A stretch of 64,000 nucleotides of DNA from Deroplatys truncata (lineage: Eukaryota; Arthropoda; Insecta; Mantodea; Mantidae). The position numbers and the translations under genes were made by a program. Location: the NCBI GenBank assembly GCA_030765065.1, contig CM060983.1, positions 50,776,067 to 50,840,066 of the forward strand, given 5' to 3'. A model generated the notes under the pieces. It searched no databases and was not told where the DNA came from. It was given only the letters and a program-made list of their open reading frames with translations. Numbering within the stretch: position 1 is the stretch's first letter; each line of letters starts with the position of its first letter. This document shows, piece by piece, positions 23,928-36,003 of the stretch.

Positions 23928-24766
23928 ATCTTATGTGCTACACTCATATGACTTTCTCTACTCTTGTACAAACTACTTTTACAAACGCTTATTCTCCATA
24001 TGCTTCATGTTAATCGAGATGTTAATCTTATTGCTAATTTTCTTGTAGGTGCAAGAGGAATTGCTAGGTTTTAAGCGATAGTCAAATATTTTAAGAGCTG
24101 GTTGCTATGTGCAATATTTCATTCTCTTTGCGTGCCCAGGACATAAAAAAATGAATAAGGAATTCCCATTTGAGAAAAAGAATAAGTATTGGAAAATTTA
24201 AGGAAATAACAAGCAATATCTCGAAAATGGTTCACTCAACAAAAAAAATGTATATGACATAAATTGTGTATTTTAACGCGATCTACATTTTTTGTGTAGT
24301 AAAACTTTGTCTATCTCTTATGGTTTACCAGTTCTGCAAAAGTCGTTCACAATGAAGAATACTTTTGGAGACATTCCCAGAAAATTCGAGATATACATTA
24401 TATTTGTTATGAAAATATCTTAAACATATAATATTTTAATCAAAATCGTTAGTCATTTTTGAGAAAATTAAAATTTTCGAAAAATGTTCCATGTAAAGGG
24501 TAATCTGGGGTGGAGGGATTTTCTTGAAAGCCTTCGTGTCGCATCTCTGGAAGATACTGAACCTAAATACCAAGTTAGGTGTTTATCTGACTGTTCCTTT
24601 CTGACTTATGCTATTCACAGACACACACACACACACGGACATGTTTCCAAAAATACTTTTCTTTGATTCAGGGGTCTCAAAACATATATTTCCGGTGAAA
24701 TCTCGGTATCAAATTTTTGGGTGGAATACAATACTTCCCCTACTTACTATACGTAGTAGAGAAAGT
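23928..24766 (-). mobile_element. repeat H, full-length subfamily A copy
   Basis: 839 bp, minus-oriented. It starts ATCTTATGTGCTACACTCAT and ends ACGTAGTAGAGAAAGT. The microsatellite near 24616 is an uninterrupted AC run. All internal landmarks are in order. It lies directly after the older fragment at 23740-23920. Confidence 0.82.
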
Positions 24767-25388
24767 AATAAATAAAACCAATGTTAAACATCAGTTGTTT
24801 CCGAAGTCAAAATCTCCGAGTGTCCATAGTCCCATACGAATTAAATAGTTTGAAAAAAAATTAAAATAATGTTTGCGTCACTGACTATGAAATAAATCTG
24901 TGTTAACCATTCAGATAAACTGGTAGAAACCTGTAAAAACTTAAATTACCCTTACGTTCTTGGGCACAAGGATACGTAGAGCTTCTAGCATTGTAATTCT
25001 CCTATCCTACAGAGAGGTATCGTAAACAATCCCATATCAGAATAGCCAACCCTTTTGGAATCAGAACGTTACAACTTTTATCTCACGTTTGCTGGGTCGA
25101 TACACTTCCTTAATACCCCTGCAAAGCATGCAACCGTCACATCACCACAACTTAGCAGTAATTATATTACATGAACTCCCTGGTGGTGTACCTCCGCGGG
25201 TGATTGGAAAGGTACATTAACCAGATGAAACGTTACAGGCAATCCGAAAGTAACGATCCTGGTAAAGGAAGACTGGAAAGTAACCATCAGACAATATCAT
25301 TTTAAGTCACATATGAAAGTAGAGTTTATTCCATACTGTGTCCAAGTTATCCACATATTAAATTTTATCTCTTCTAAAAATTATTATT
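24767..25388. other. unassigned spacer
   Basis: No reading frame, terminal repeat or tandem repeat was recognised. Confidence 0.35.
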
Positions 25389-27015
25389 ACTTTCTCTACT
25401 ACGTATAGTAAATAGGGGAAGTATTGTATTTCACCAAAAATTCGATTCCGAGATTTCACCGAAAATGCATCCAAATAAAGCATTTTTAGGAAAAGGTCTA
25501 TGTGTGTGTCTGTGTGAAAAGCAAAAGTATAAACGAAATTTGGAATAAATACCAAATTTGGTAATTGAGTTTAGTATCTTCCAAGGATGCGACAGGATGA
25601 TTTTCAAGAACATCCCCTCAGCCCAACTACCCTTTACATGTAGCATTATTAAAATACCATATATTAAAGATATTTACAAGGCAAATAAAATGCACATCCA
25701 GAATATTTTGGGAATAGCCTAGAAAGTCCTCTTCATTACGGAGAAATTTTGTATAATGTGTGGCAGTATTTTATATCACAACAATGTAAATGCCAGAGTG
25801 ATTATAGTGTAAATAAGCATTATTGTATGACATTGATTTGAGATGTTTGTTAATTATAAGCATTGTTAGGAAATAAATTTACACATAAACTGACAATAAG
25901 AGCGGGCAACAATGAACGAGGGGGTGAGTTGTTTATCAATTATTAGAGACAAGCAAATGACGTCAGAGTAGCGCGCGTTTCTTTAGAAATGGAGGGAATT
26001 TCTTCCCTAGAGCATATGCGTTCGTAATTTTGATTGGATATAAAAATAGACGCTAATGTTGGCGCGTTTTATTAACCAATAGCAGCTCGGTTATAATCTT
26101 TAGGCATATTGGGGTGAGGGAGTATAAATTCCGTGCCAGAGACAGGTTTCGTCCAGTCCAACAGAAGGATTCGCGGGTAATACGTCGTTCAGTCCAACAG
26201 AATCATACAAAGGTTATACGTCGCACAGTTTAAGAGAATCGTTCACGCGTTATACTTTGCGCAATTCTACAGAATCTCTCGCGTTGTAAAGTTAGTTATA
26301 AATGTGAAATACGCGAATTAATCATATGCAGCAAGTAAGTGATTATAATAACATTAGAAAATATAACAGTTTCAGTCGGGCGTGTATCAAGAGTCAATAT
26401 GTGAAATTAATTAATTGTGACGGTAATAAAAGTGTAAAAACAAATTCTTTTATAAGTGTTATCTTTCAGTAACAATTCCTTTCCGTTTACACACCCTGTT
26501 CAAGAAATATGCTCGACTGAGTAGTAATAATAGCTAGCCGGAGGACAATGAACCCAACATTCAAAGTAGTAAAACAATAACAGGCGCTCAGCAATAAGAT
26601 AACACGAAGATACCGCGACAAATTGGCTCCCATACGTGGGGCAGATAAACATGAAGCATCTTCCAACTACCAACAAATATTCTACTTCAAATGTAGTATA
26701 GCTTGTAAACCTTAAGCACTAGACGAAAATGTACAGACAAAAAATGCAGATCTCTCTAAAACACACAATTCACTTAAAATGAGTTTTTTTGTGGCATAAG
26801 CCGTTTCTAAGATATCCGTTGTTAAAACCTTCGAATAGTTCCATACTTGTCATTCTTTCAATGTCCCATCGATTTTCATTTGTTTCTTGCGATGTCATGG
26901 AAAAAGTAAGGAATTAGCGTCCAGTTCTTAAACATTTGACTATCGCTGTTCTCTTTGTATCTATAACGAAAGTGTAATGTAGCTATTTTTGCAAAGGTTT
27001 ATTTGGATTAAGGCA
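25389..27015 (+). mobile_element. repeat H subfamily B copy, split by an LTR-type insertion
   Basis: The proximal half runs from ACTTTCTCTACTACGTATAG at 25389 to GGAGAAATTTTGTATA at 25755. The distal half resumes at GTATAGCTTGTAAACC (26696) and runs to AGCTATTTTTGCAAAGGTTT near 27000. The two halves join cleanly once the 940 bp insertion between them is removed, with GTATA present on both sides. Confidence 0.78.
25756..26695 (+). mobile_element. LTR-type retroelement fragment inserted in repeat H
   Basis: A 940 bp fossil insertion flanked by the 5 bp direct repeat GTATA (25751-25755 and 26696-26700). Parts seen: a TATA-like AGTATAAATT near 26120, a polyadenylation signal AATAAA near 26426, and a primer-binding-site-like TTGGCTCCCATACGTGGGGC near 26621, all on the plus strand. 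That order suggests one LTR plus a little leader. No gag or pol was found. A related motif, TTGGCTCCCA, occurs in the fragment at 36640. It is broken and non-coding; it is younger than the H copy it interrupts. Confidence 0.6.
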
Positions 27016-27204
27016 TTTGTGAATGTTTGTCAGATTTTTTCTATTCTTCTTTATGTTAACCAAGATACAAGTTTGCACGTACAAAAAGTATATAGGAGGC
27101 TGAAGTGATAATTAATCTATAAAAAGTGGGACTCTATATGTCAGCATTTAAATTCTACTTTTTGCATAATATCTACGCACTTCAAAAATGTACGATAACA
27201 TTTT

Positions 27205-27415
27205 GGAAAATTCAAACCACTGTAACGATATATTGGAAATGGTTATCACAAACAATTCATTAAACATAAACAATGTGTTTAAACAAAATCTACATTTTTC
27301 GTAGAAGATTCACATAAAAAGCCAGGAAATATTGTACATGTAAAGCGTAGTGTAGAATGGAGCGATTTCCTTAAAAATCCTTGTGTTGCATCTTTCGTTT
27401 TTGATTATAAAGGTA
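27205..27415 (-). mobile_element. repeat H fragment
   Basis: A diverged minus-oriented central piece. It carries ATCTACATTTTTCGTAGAAG near 27290, TGTACATGTAAAGCGTAGTG near 27334 and CCTTGTGTTGCATCTTTCG near 27382. Both ends are missing. Confidence 0.5.
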
Positions 27416-27439
27416 GAATCATAAGACTGAAAAACTCAA

Positions 27440-27530
27440 CGCCATCGCCGGGATTTCACCGTGGATCTGCTGGTTTCTGTTCGGCTGTTCTAACCACTGA
27501 GGTACCATGCCAACATGCCGGTACGACATT
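27440..27530 (-). repeat. tRNA-derived SINE-like fragment
   Basis: On the minus strand GGTACCTCAGTGGTTAGAAC resembles an A-box region. About 40 bases on, ACGGTGAAATCCCGG is B-box-like. It is diverged, short and without a tail. Confidence 0.4.
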
Positions 27531-27692
27531 AAATTCCCCAAATGATTCGCATTTTTTCCGGTAAACCACAACGAGATCTCAAATTTTATTTAGAGGACAT
27601 ACTCCAATGGCGACTTACAATGCTGCAAGTAATGTTAAGTCTCGGGCTTCAAGTTTCGACCACTTAGGTCAATTAATTCCATTTCGTTTTTT

Positions 27693-28588
27693 ACTTTCTC
27701 TACTACGAATAGTATAGGGGAAGTATTGTATTCCACCCAGAAATTCGATACCGAGATTTCACTGGAAATACATGTTTTGAGATCCCCTGAATCCAAAAAA
27801 AGCATTTTTGGAAACATGTCCTTGTGTGTGTCTGTGTGTCTGTCTATGAACAGCATAACTCAGAAATGAACAGTTGGATAAACACCAAACTTGATATTTA
27901 GCTTCAGTATCTTCCAGAGATGCGACACGAAGGTTTACGAGAAAATCCCCCCACCCCAGGTTACCCGTTACATGGAAGATTTTTCGAAAATTTTAATTTT
28001 CTCAAAAATGGCTGTAACGATTTTGATTAAAATATTTTATGTTTAAGATATTTTTATGACAAACAAAACGTATATCTTGAATTTTCCGGGAATGTCTCCA
28101 AAAGTATACTTCATTGTGAACGACTTTTGCATAACTGGTAAACCATAAGAGATAGACAAAATTTTACTACACAAAAAGTGTAGATCGCGTTAAAATACAC
28201 AATTTATGTCATATACTTTTTTTTCTTGAGTGAACCATTTTCGATATATTGCTTGTTATTCCCTTAAAATTTTCAGTACTTATTTTCTCAAATGGGAATT
28301 CGTTATTCATTTTTTTGTCTGGATATGCAAAGAGTATTAATCTGTGGGAAAGGGTATGGTGCTGCACCTAGCAACCAGCTATTAAGAGATATGTATCTGC
28401 TTAAAGGCTACTGAATTTCCAAATTGCCCTTGTAAATATATTATCCCCTTACATCTACAAGGAAATTAGCAATAAGATAGACTCTGCAAATGTTTATCTC
28501 GAATTACATGAAGTAGATGGAGAATAAGCGTTTGTAAAAATAGTTTGTACAAGAGTAGAGAAAGTCATGTGAGTGTAACACATCAGAT
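27693..28588 (+). mobile_element. repeat H, full-length subfamily A copy
   Basis: 896 bp, starting ACTTTCTCTACTACGAATAG and ending CACATCAGAT. The microsatellite near 27825-27845 mixes GTGT and CTGT units. It contains an extra stretch near 28400-28450 (CAAATTGCCCTTGTAAATAT) also seen in the copy at 60384, so these two form a sub-variant. Confidence 0.82.
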
Positions 28589-29685
28589 TCTTTTTAGTTA
28601 CGCTGTTCACAGACAAACACACAAATGTTTTTTACTTTCTCTACTACGTATAGTAAGTAGGGGAAGCATTGTATTCCACCCAAAAATTCAATACCGAGAT
28701 TTCACCGGAAATATATGTTTTGAGACACCCTGAATCCAAAAAAAGAATTTTTGGAAACATGTCCATGTGTGTGTCTGTGAGTCTGTCTGTGTGTCTGTGT
28801 GTGTGTCTGTCTGTCTGTGTGTGTGTCTCTCTGTGTGTCTGTCTGTGAACAGCATAACTCAGAAACGAACAGTCGGATAAACACCAAACTTGGTATTTAG
28901 GTTCAGTTTCTTCCAAGGATGCGACATGAAGGTTTTCAAGAAAATCCCCCCACCCCAGAGTACCCTTTACATGGAAGATTTTTCGAAAATTTTAATTTTC
29001 TCAAAAATGGCTCTAAAGATTTTGTTTAAAATATCATATGTTTAAGATATTTTTATGACAAATAAAACGTACATCTTGAATTTCCTGGGAATGTCTTCAA
29101 AAGTATTCTTCATTGTGAACGACTTTTGCATAACTGGTAAACCATAAGAGATAGACAAAATTTTACTACACAAAAAATGTAGATCGGTTCAAATACACAA
29201 TTTATGTTGTATACATTTTTTGTTGTTGAGTGAACCGTTTTCGAGATATTGCTTGTTATTCCCTTAAATTTTCCAATACTTATACTTTTTCTCAAATTCG
29301 TTATTCATTTTTTTTTATGTCCTGGACATGCAAAGAGAATGGAATGCGCCACATAGCAACCGGTGCTTAAAAATTTGACTGTCGCTTAAAACCTCCCATA
29401 TTCCCCTTGCATCTACAAGAAAACTAGCTATAAGATAGACATCTCAATATCTCGATTAACATGAAGCATATGGAGAATAAACGTTTATAAAAATAGTTTG
29501 TACAGGAGTAGAGATAGTCATGTGAGTGTAACACATCAGATTTTTTTAGTTACGCTGTTCACAGACAAACACACAGATGTTTTTTTTTTTTGCTTGCTTT
29601 TTTATTGAGATAATTCAAAGCATTTATTTCCGGTGAAACGTCGATATTCAATTTTTTGGGTTGGATACAATACTTTCTCTAAAAC
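28589..29685 (-). mobile_element. older repeat H fragment around a newer copy
   Basis: 28589-28633 and 29542-29685 are minus-oriented H sequence. Both begin TAGTTACGCTGTTCACAGAC and run into a T stretch. The distal piece continues to GGTGAAACGTCGATATTCAA and GGATACAATACTTTCTC. The plus-oriented copy 28634-29541 sits between them in the T run. The 45-base linker is present on both sides, which suggests a tandem duplication of linker plus copy. Confidence 0.6.
28634..29541 (+). mobile_element. repeat H, full-length, expanded microsatellite
   Basis: 908 bp, ACTTTCTCTACTACG to CACATCAGAT. The microsatellite at about 28766-28848 is the longest mixed type in the family: GTGTGTCT and CTGT units over some 80 bases. 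All other landmarks are conserved, and it looks young. Confidence 0.83.
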
Positions 29686-31430
29686 TATGGATGTGTGTTA
29701 GTAGGAGTAAAATACAGGAAAAAAAATGATAGTTCACAAAAGTTAAGAATTATCTTAAAGAAATAATACAATTAGTTAAAGAAGATTAAACCCTGAGAAG
29801 AGAGTGCTATATCTTATAGGCAAGTGATACCAGTGCGGGACAAATACGTACCCTGAAAGATTTGATGAGCTTATTTCTTACAATTGCAGAAAGCGTTGCC
29901 AGTCACTAAAGCAATACTGGATGAATACAACAACTACTTAGTAAGTGAACAAAAATGAAAATGAAAAAGTTGGATAAATACAAAACTGATATTTAAGATC
30001 AACACCTTCTAAGAATGAAGATAAAATTTTACTCAAAGTTTCTTCACAAAAAACTACACTTTAAAAACATTTCCCAGTTACAGCTCTAATGATTTCATTC
30101 AAATGTTTCATTTAAATTAACAATAAAGCTATTATAGATGGATAAAAACATTGTATCTAACGCCCTCCGTATGGCTAATGAACTTGGAAACATTCCACCA
30201 AGCTTGAATTGGATCCATTTATTAGCTGAAGAACTCAACTGGCCGTGTTCCTTGTCTCCGATGATAAAATTACAATAATGATGGCGATGGAACGAGGGAA
30301 CCTACAGGTTTTCCCATGGACTCCGAAAAACGATGAACCTTGTAGATACTTCACAAGGTCTAGTTAGGGGTAACTTAAAATCGCCACCCCACAGCCAGAA
30401 ACTAAACCACAGTTGCTAGATACGAGAGCCGCGATCGAAAACACTGAACTCTTTAAAATATAAAGTTTGTGTCAAAAACAAATTTTGTGTCAGTTATTAT
30501 TTGAACATTTCGCAATACTTTGTGACATTTCTTTATCTGATGTTACGATTCGTTTCCTTCTCAAGATTTCATGCAAAGAATATGCAATATGAAGGCTGCT
30601 TTTTCAACATTTGACTGTCACCCTTGTCTATTGTATGCTCCTGTGTTACAAAATGTATGTTGAAATCATCTCAAACAACATTAGTTTATCGTGTTTAACA
30701 GGAAGTAGGTAGAAAAATAGTTTTTTATGAAAAGTTTGCAGATTTCTTAGAAAAATAAATTATAATGGGCAGGAAAGGATATGTGATTCCAGTACATCAG
30801 ACATTTTTAGCTTACTCACAATTAACCATTTTTAACGTCAAGTTTAATAAAATCCAGAAATCTGAAGCGACAGAAAAATATTAACGGATGAATGTAAAGT
30901 GACGTGCTTTTTAACCGAATACTGGCAATGAATCGCATTACCTTATTTAATATTTGTGATGCATGTGACCTAGCCCTCATTTCAAGCATCCGATTCAATT
31001 TAATGGCGTTGAATGATGCCAGCAAATGTAAAGATAATAAAATTAGTGAGTCAAGCGTCCGTGTCCTACTGTTTTATATTATTGTAATGAGATCAATAGC
31101 TTACACCGGCCAGTAACGCTCCATAGCTTCATACCGTGAAACTTCCGAAATCTCTAAAACCTGAGGTGGGTCAGCTTAGAGGAAATGTAATAGCACTACA
31201 AGTAGCGAGAAATTTAAGTATTTGTGGGTTAGAATATACATGGTCGACACTGTAATTACTGAAATTTGAAAACAGTTTACTAATGGAACAATCGCGCTAA
31301 ATTCCGTCCAAAAAATGTGCTAACTTCAAAACCTGTTAGTGTTCTGTATTTAACAGTAGCAGATATAACAGAGCTAACCACAGGCATCTAGAAACGATCA
31401 AAACAGAGGTATAGTGACCGAGCGCGTGAA
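29686..31430. other. unassigned, one weak repeat H trace
   Basis: A faint plus-oriented H trace lies at about 29960-30130 (ATACAAAACTGATATTTAAG then TTACAGCTCTAATGATTTCA). The rest has no reading frame with a domain and no repeat structure. Confidence 0.35.
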
Positions 31431-31589
31431 GTTACCTACGTACAGTGAAGTGATAAGATCCGCGAGTACTCCGCGAGTACAATAATAACCATAGCCGGGA
31501 GAAAAGTTAAGATTAATGCGCGAATCAAACAAAATAAGAAGGAGATAAAAGAGAATATTAAAGATTAAGTAAAGGGGGGAATAAACATT

Positions 31590-31665
31590 ATTATGGATGA
31601 AATAAAATAAAGTAGAGATGAAATAAAATATTATTACGGATGAAATAAAATAAAATAGAGACACG
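31590..31665 (+). repeat. short AT-rich tandem repeat
   Basis: Units built on GGATGAAATAAAATAAA recur about every 40 bases (near 31593 and 31637) with a partial unit between. The surrounding DNA (31500-31720) is strongly purine-biased. Confidence 0.6.
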
Positions 31666-32074
31666 TATAAATAGATCAGAAAGTAAAAGAACGTGAAAGG
31701 AAACAGACACAAGAAAATATGCCAGAGGGCAAAACACTTAATAAATACAGGAAAGACTAGCTGGAGAAACAGTTAGGTTCTATTGAAATCGCCAAGAGCT
31801 CTCCGGCGTGCGAAACAAAGAAACGGATGTGCTAGTCACTCAAGCGAACAGAAAATTAAATCAGCCGTGAATAACGAGAAACAGTAGAAACGCTAACTGA
31901 GCCTAAGGGTATTGAAATTGAACCAATGGGTGAGAAAGCGCAAGGAGCCAGATAACCAATAAGGAAGATAAAATGTCACGTGAATAGTAAAACCAGGGAA
32001 CAAAACTAGAAAAGAGGCGTGAAATAGATTTTGGTCTAGGAGCAGGAGCGCGCTTTAGACACGCGAAAGATGGA

Positions 32075-32285
32075 ACACTTTGTGTCGGGAAACGTTAGGA
32101 GGAGGACGTAGAAACCTTCGTGTCGGGAAACGTTAGGAGGAGGACGTAAAAACTTCGTGCGGGGAAGAGCTATGAGTAGGATGTAAAACTCTGTGTTGAG
32201 AAGCACGAGGAAGAAGACGTGATAGTTTGTGTTGGGAGGAGATAGAAAGAGGATGTTAGAATTCTGTATCGGGAAAAGAGATAGG
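32075..32285 (+). repeat. minisatellite, about six units of 35-40 bp
   Basis: Units follow the pattern TTCGTGTCGGGAAACGTTAG, then GAGGACGTA, then AAAC. The first two or three are nearly identical and later ones drift to GTGTTGGGAGGAGATAGAAA. There is no coding function. Confidence 0.8.
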
Positions 32286-32738
32286 GTAGCTAGGGATAAC
32301 AAAAGTCATATTATGAGTAAATGAGAAATAGAATAAATTCACGGGTAAAAGCACGGAGACTGTAACGGGGGAAAACTGATAGGAACGCGTCTTGTGTGAA
32401 GGGCCTGCAGTACGAAAACAGTGTGGATCTTCATAATAAATGGGCCATTGAGAGGAGTTGTGAGTATCATTCACCTCCCATCCACACAATCCCTGAGGTA
32501 AGATTCTCGTAACCCTTCATCCTCTACCTGAGCAGCCGGCAATCACCTGAAACCCTGCACCAAGACCTTACCAACCAGAAAACGTTACCCTTTATTTTCC
32601 AAACCCCGCTACAACAGGCAGTGGAAGCGCATCTCGACTCGCCTACCTCAATGGCTGGGTGCGGCTAATTAGTGATCCTTTTAGAATAATAGTCGCGTAA
32701 CGAATCCATTATGTGTCGTTTCCCCGCAGTTTTTGCTC

Positions 32739-32817
32739 TTCCAGAACATTCCTTTCGGCACGTTCTAGTAGCCTCCCTTTCTAGAACATTCCTCTTTGTA
32801 TGTCGATATTATATAAG
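32739..32817 (+). promoter_or_regulatory. heat-shock-like promoter: two HSEs and a TATA box
   Basis: TTCCAGAACATTC (32739-32751) and TTCTAGAACATTC (32779-32791) each match the heat-shock factor site TTCnnGAAnnTTC perfectly. The start-to-start spacing is 40 bases. TATATAAG follows at 32810-32817, about 19 bases after the second site, which is the compact layout of insect hsp70-type promoters. A transcript would start near 32840 and run through GC-moderate sequence to about 33005, where repeat H sequence begins. No chaperone coding sequence is present downstream in the window. It could be the remains of an hsp gene copy or of a heat-inducible mobile element. Confidence 0.55.
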
Positions 32818-33007
32818 GGGCTGCTATCGTCCGGGTGTTAATTAAGAAGTTACGAGGTCAAACGTGGATAGCGCCAGTGCAGTTCAATTGTGAGTTATAA
32901 CTTAGCAGTTCAGTTGTGGTTCGAAGGACCAGTCAAATCGTTGTGGGATAGAATTCACAGCCAGCTGCAAACGAGTGCGAAAACAAATTACAGTTATACC
33001 GAACTTA

Positions 33008-33525
33008 AACTTTTTACTTTTTCTACCACGTACCTAGTAGGTAGAGAATATATTGCATTCCACCCAAAAACACGATAGTGAGATTTCACCGGAAATAACA
33101 CGTTTTAAGACCCCCTGTGTCCTTCCGAATAATGAGGAGTTCACATCCTATTCCTACAAAATTCAAAATATACATTTTGTTTGTTATATAAATATCTTTA
33201 ATATATGGTATTTTAAACAAAATGGATAGAGCCATTTTTGAGAATTTCAAAAAACGTTCCATGTATACATTAGTTGCGGCGAGGGAATTTTCATGAAAAT
33301 CTGCGTGTGGGATTTTTGGAAGATACTGAACTTAAATACCAACTTTTCGTTTTTGAGTTATGCAGTTCACACACACAAACATATGGACTTTTTTTTATAA
33401 AAAATCATATTTTGGATTAAAGGGACCTCAAAAGATGTATTTCCACTGAAATCTCGTTATCGAATTTTTGGGTAGAATGCACACCTTCTCTATCCACTAT
33501 GTACTTGGTAGCGAAGGTAATGGTG
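33008..33525. mobile_element. two opposed repeat H fragments
   Basis: 33008-33120 is plus-oriented (TTTTACTTTTTCTACCACGT to TTTTAAGACCCCCTG). From 33121 to 33525 the sequence is minus-oriented (ATTCAAAATATACATTTTGT, CGTTCCATGTATACATTAG, then GAATTTTTGGGTAGAATGCA and TTGGTAGCGAAGGT). Together they form a head-to-head remnant of subfamily B type. Confidence 0.6.
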
Positions 33526-33692
33526 TAAGGTCGGCGTTTAGAGAAAACCATAAAATTCTATCTTAAGAAACATAATCAGCACAGATTCATGTATGCTACT
33601 TGGAATCTGTTTGAAGCCAGTCATACGAAAGAAAAAAAATCTGATGTGATACACTTCTCTAGCCACTCAAACTATTCTTACTAAAACTTATT

Positions 33693-33821
33693 ACTTTCTC
33701 TATTACGTATAGTAAGTAGGGGAAGTATTGTATTCCACCCAAAAATTCGATACCGAGATTTCACCGTAAGCACATGTTTTGACGTGCACTGAATGCATAT
33801 AAAGCATTTTTGGAAAATGTC

Positions 33822-33862
<41 letters not shown>

Positions 33863-34535
33863 TAACTCAGAAACGAACAGTCGGATAAACACCAAACTGG
33901 GTATTTAGGTTCAGTATCTTCCAGAAATACGACACGAAGGTTTTCAAGAAAATCCCAAACCCAGATTACCCTTTACATGGAACATTTTTCAAAAATTTTA
34001 ATTTTCTCAAAAATGGCTAAAGATTTTGAATAAAATACCATAAGTTTAAGACATTTTTATGGCAAATGAATTGTATATCTTGAATTTTCTGGGAATGTCT
34101 CCAAAAGTATTCTTCATTGTGAACGACTTTTGCGTAACTGGTAAACCATAAGAGATAGACAAAATGTTACTACACAAAAAATGTAGATCGCGTTAAAATA
34201 CACAATTTATGTCATATACATTTTTTATTGCTGAGTGATCCATTTTCGAGGTATTGCTTGTTATTCCCTTAAATTTTCCAATACTTATACTTTTTCTCAA
34301 ATTCGTTATTCATTTGTTTTGTGCTGGTAATGCAAAGAGAATGGAATACGCCACATAGCAATCAGCTCTTAAAATATTTGACTATCGCTTTAAGCCTACC
34401 AATTCCCCTTGCATCTACAAGAAAATTAGCAATAAGATTAACATCTCGATTAACATGAAGCATATGGAGAATAAGCGTTTATAAAAATAGTTTGTACAAG
34501 AGTAGAGAAAGTCATGTGAGCGTAACACATCAGAT
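33693..34535 (+). mobile_element. repeat H, full-length, long (TG) tract
   Basis: 843 bp from ACTTTCTCTATTACGTATAG to CACATCAGAT. The microsatellite at 33821-33861 is a pure TG run of about 20 units; it replaces the TCTGTGAACAGCA block. The flanks at 33640-33692 and about 34540-34620 are pieces of an older minus-oriented H copy, so this one inserted into another H. Confidence 0.82.
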
Positions 34536-34620
34536 TTTTGTTTCTAAAACTACTTCTTTTGGATTCAGAGGCCTCAAAACATGTATTTGCAGTGAAATCT
34601 CGGTATGCATTTGTGCGATC

Positions 34621-35137
34621 AACACAATAGCCCTTTGCTTTTTGCAGTCACGGAGATAGTAAGCGGTATTTCAGAACCTCCTATATCCGTAGCATTAATG
34701 GCTGTAATTTAAAATGCAAAGACATAAAGAAATGCAATTAAATAATTTCCGTAAATGCTTACGTTTCCATTTATACCAGCATTAAATACTGATGGAAGGA
34801 TACGAAGTTATTTTGCAGTTAGAGCGCAATGATAACTGCCGTAGCGGAAAAGAGTTAGCTCGTGCTTCAGGTATCACGATGACATTTTAATAATTTATAT
34901 CGTTTTCATTAAGGACCTTCAGTCGGCGGTCCTCGGACAGAGCACGGTGTGCAAACACACGCTGACTGACCCCGCTACAGTCCATTCAACAAAAACGCCA
35001 TCTACTTGTTCACGGGTCGTCGTACCTCGAACACTAATGCTATGTTACCTTTTCAAAAAGTGCTGAGTTCTCTTAAGTTTCCTTCGGGAAAAAATGAGGA
35101 AATCAAATATCTTAAAGGGTTACCCATTATGAAAAAA
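34621..35137. other. unassigned spacer
   Basis: No gene or repeat was recognised. A GC-richer patch lies near 34918-35030. Confidence 0.3.
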
Positions 35138-36003
35138 TTTGATGTGTTACACTCACATGACATTCACTACTCTTGTACAATCTTATTTTTACAAACGCCT
35201 ATTCTCCATATGCTTCATGTTAATCGAGATATTGAGATGTCAACCTTATTGGTAATTTTCTTGTAGATGCAAGGGGAATATGGTAGCTTTTAAGCGATAG
35301 TCAAATATTTTAACGATGGTTGCTATGTGGCGCATTTCATTCTCTTTGCATGTCCAGGACATAAAAAAAATGAATAACGAATTTGAGAAAAAGTATAAGT
35401 ATTGGAAAATTTAAGGAAATAACAAGCAATATCTCGAAAACGGTTAACTCAACAAAAGAAATGTATATGACACAAGTTGTGTATTTTAACGCGATCTACA
35501 TTTTTTGTGTTGTAAAATTCTGTCTATCTCTTACGGTTTACCAGTTATACAAAAGTCGTTCACAATGAAGAATACTTTTGGAGACATTCCCAGAAAATTC
35601 GAGATATACATTTCATTTCTCATGACATTATCTTAAACATATGATATTTTCATCAAATTCGTTAGAGCCATTTTTGAGAAAATTAAAATTTTCGAAAAAT
35701 GTTCCATGTAAAGGGTAGCCTGGGGTGGGGGATTTTCTTGAAAACCTTCGTTTCGCATCTCTGGAAGATACTAAACCTAAATACCAAGTTTGGTGTTTAT
35801 CCGACTGTTCGTTTTTGAGTTATGCTGTTCACACACACGCACACACACACACACACACACAGACACACACACGGACATGTTTCCAAAAATGCTTTTTTTG
35901 GATTCAGGAGGTCTCAAAACATGTATTTCCGGTGAAATCTCGGTATCGAATTTTTGGGTGGAATGTAATACTTCCCCTACTTACTATACGTAGTAGAGAA
36001 AGT
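35138..36003 (-). mobile_element. repeat H, full-length subfamily A copy
   Basis: Begins TTTGATGTGTTACACTCACA and ends ACGTAGTAGAGAAAGT at 36003. The AC tract at 35832-35872 is expanded. It is joined directly to the next copy at an AAAAATGAATAACGAATTCC junction identical to that at 61278. Confidence 0.82.

Noticed and set aside
32840-33100. An hsp70 coding sequence behind the heat-shock-like promoter
   Set aside because: No chaperone reading frame is visible; the sequence runs into repeat H after about 165 bases.
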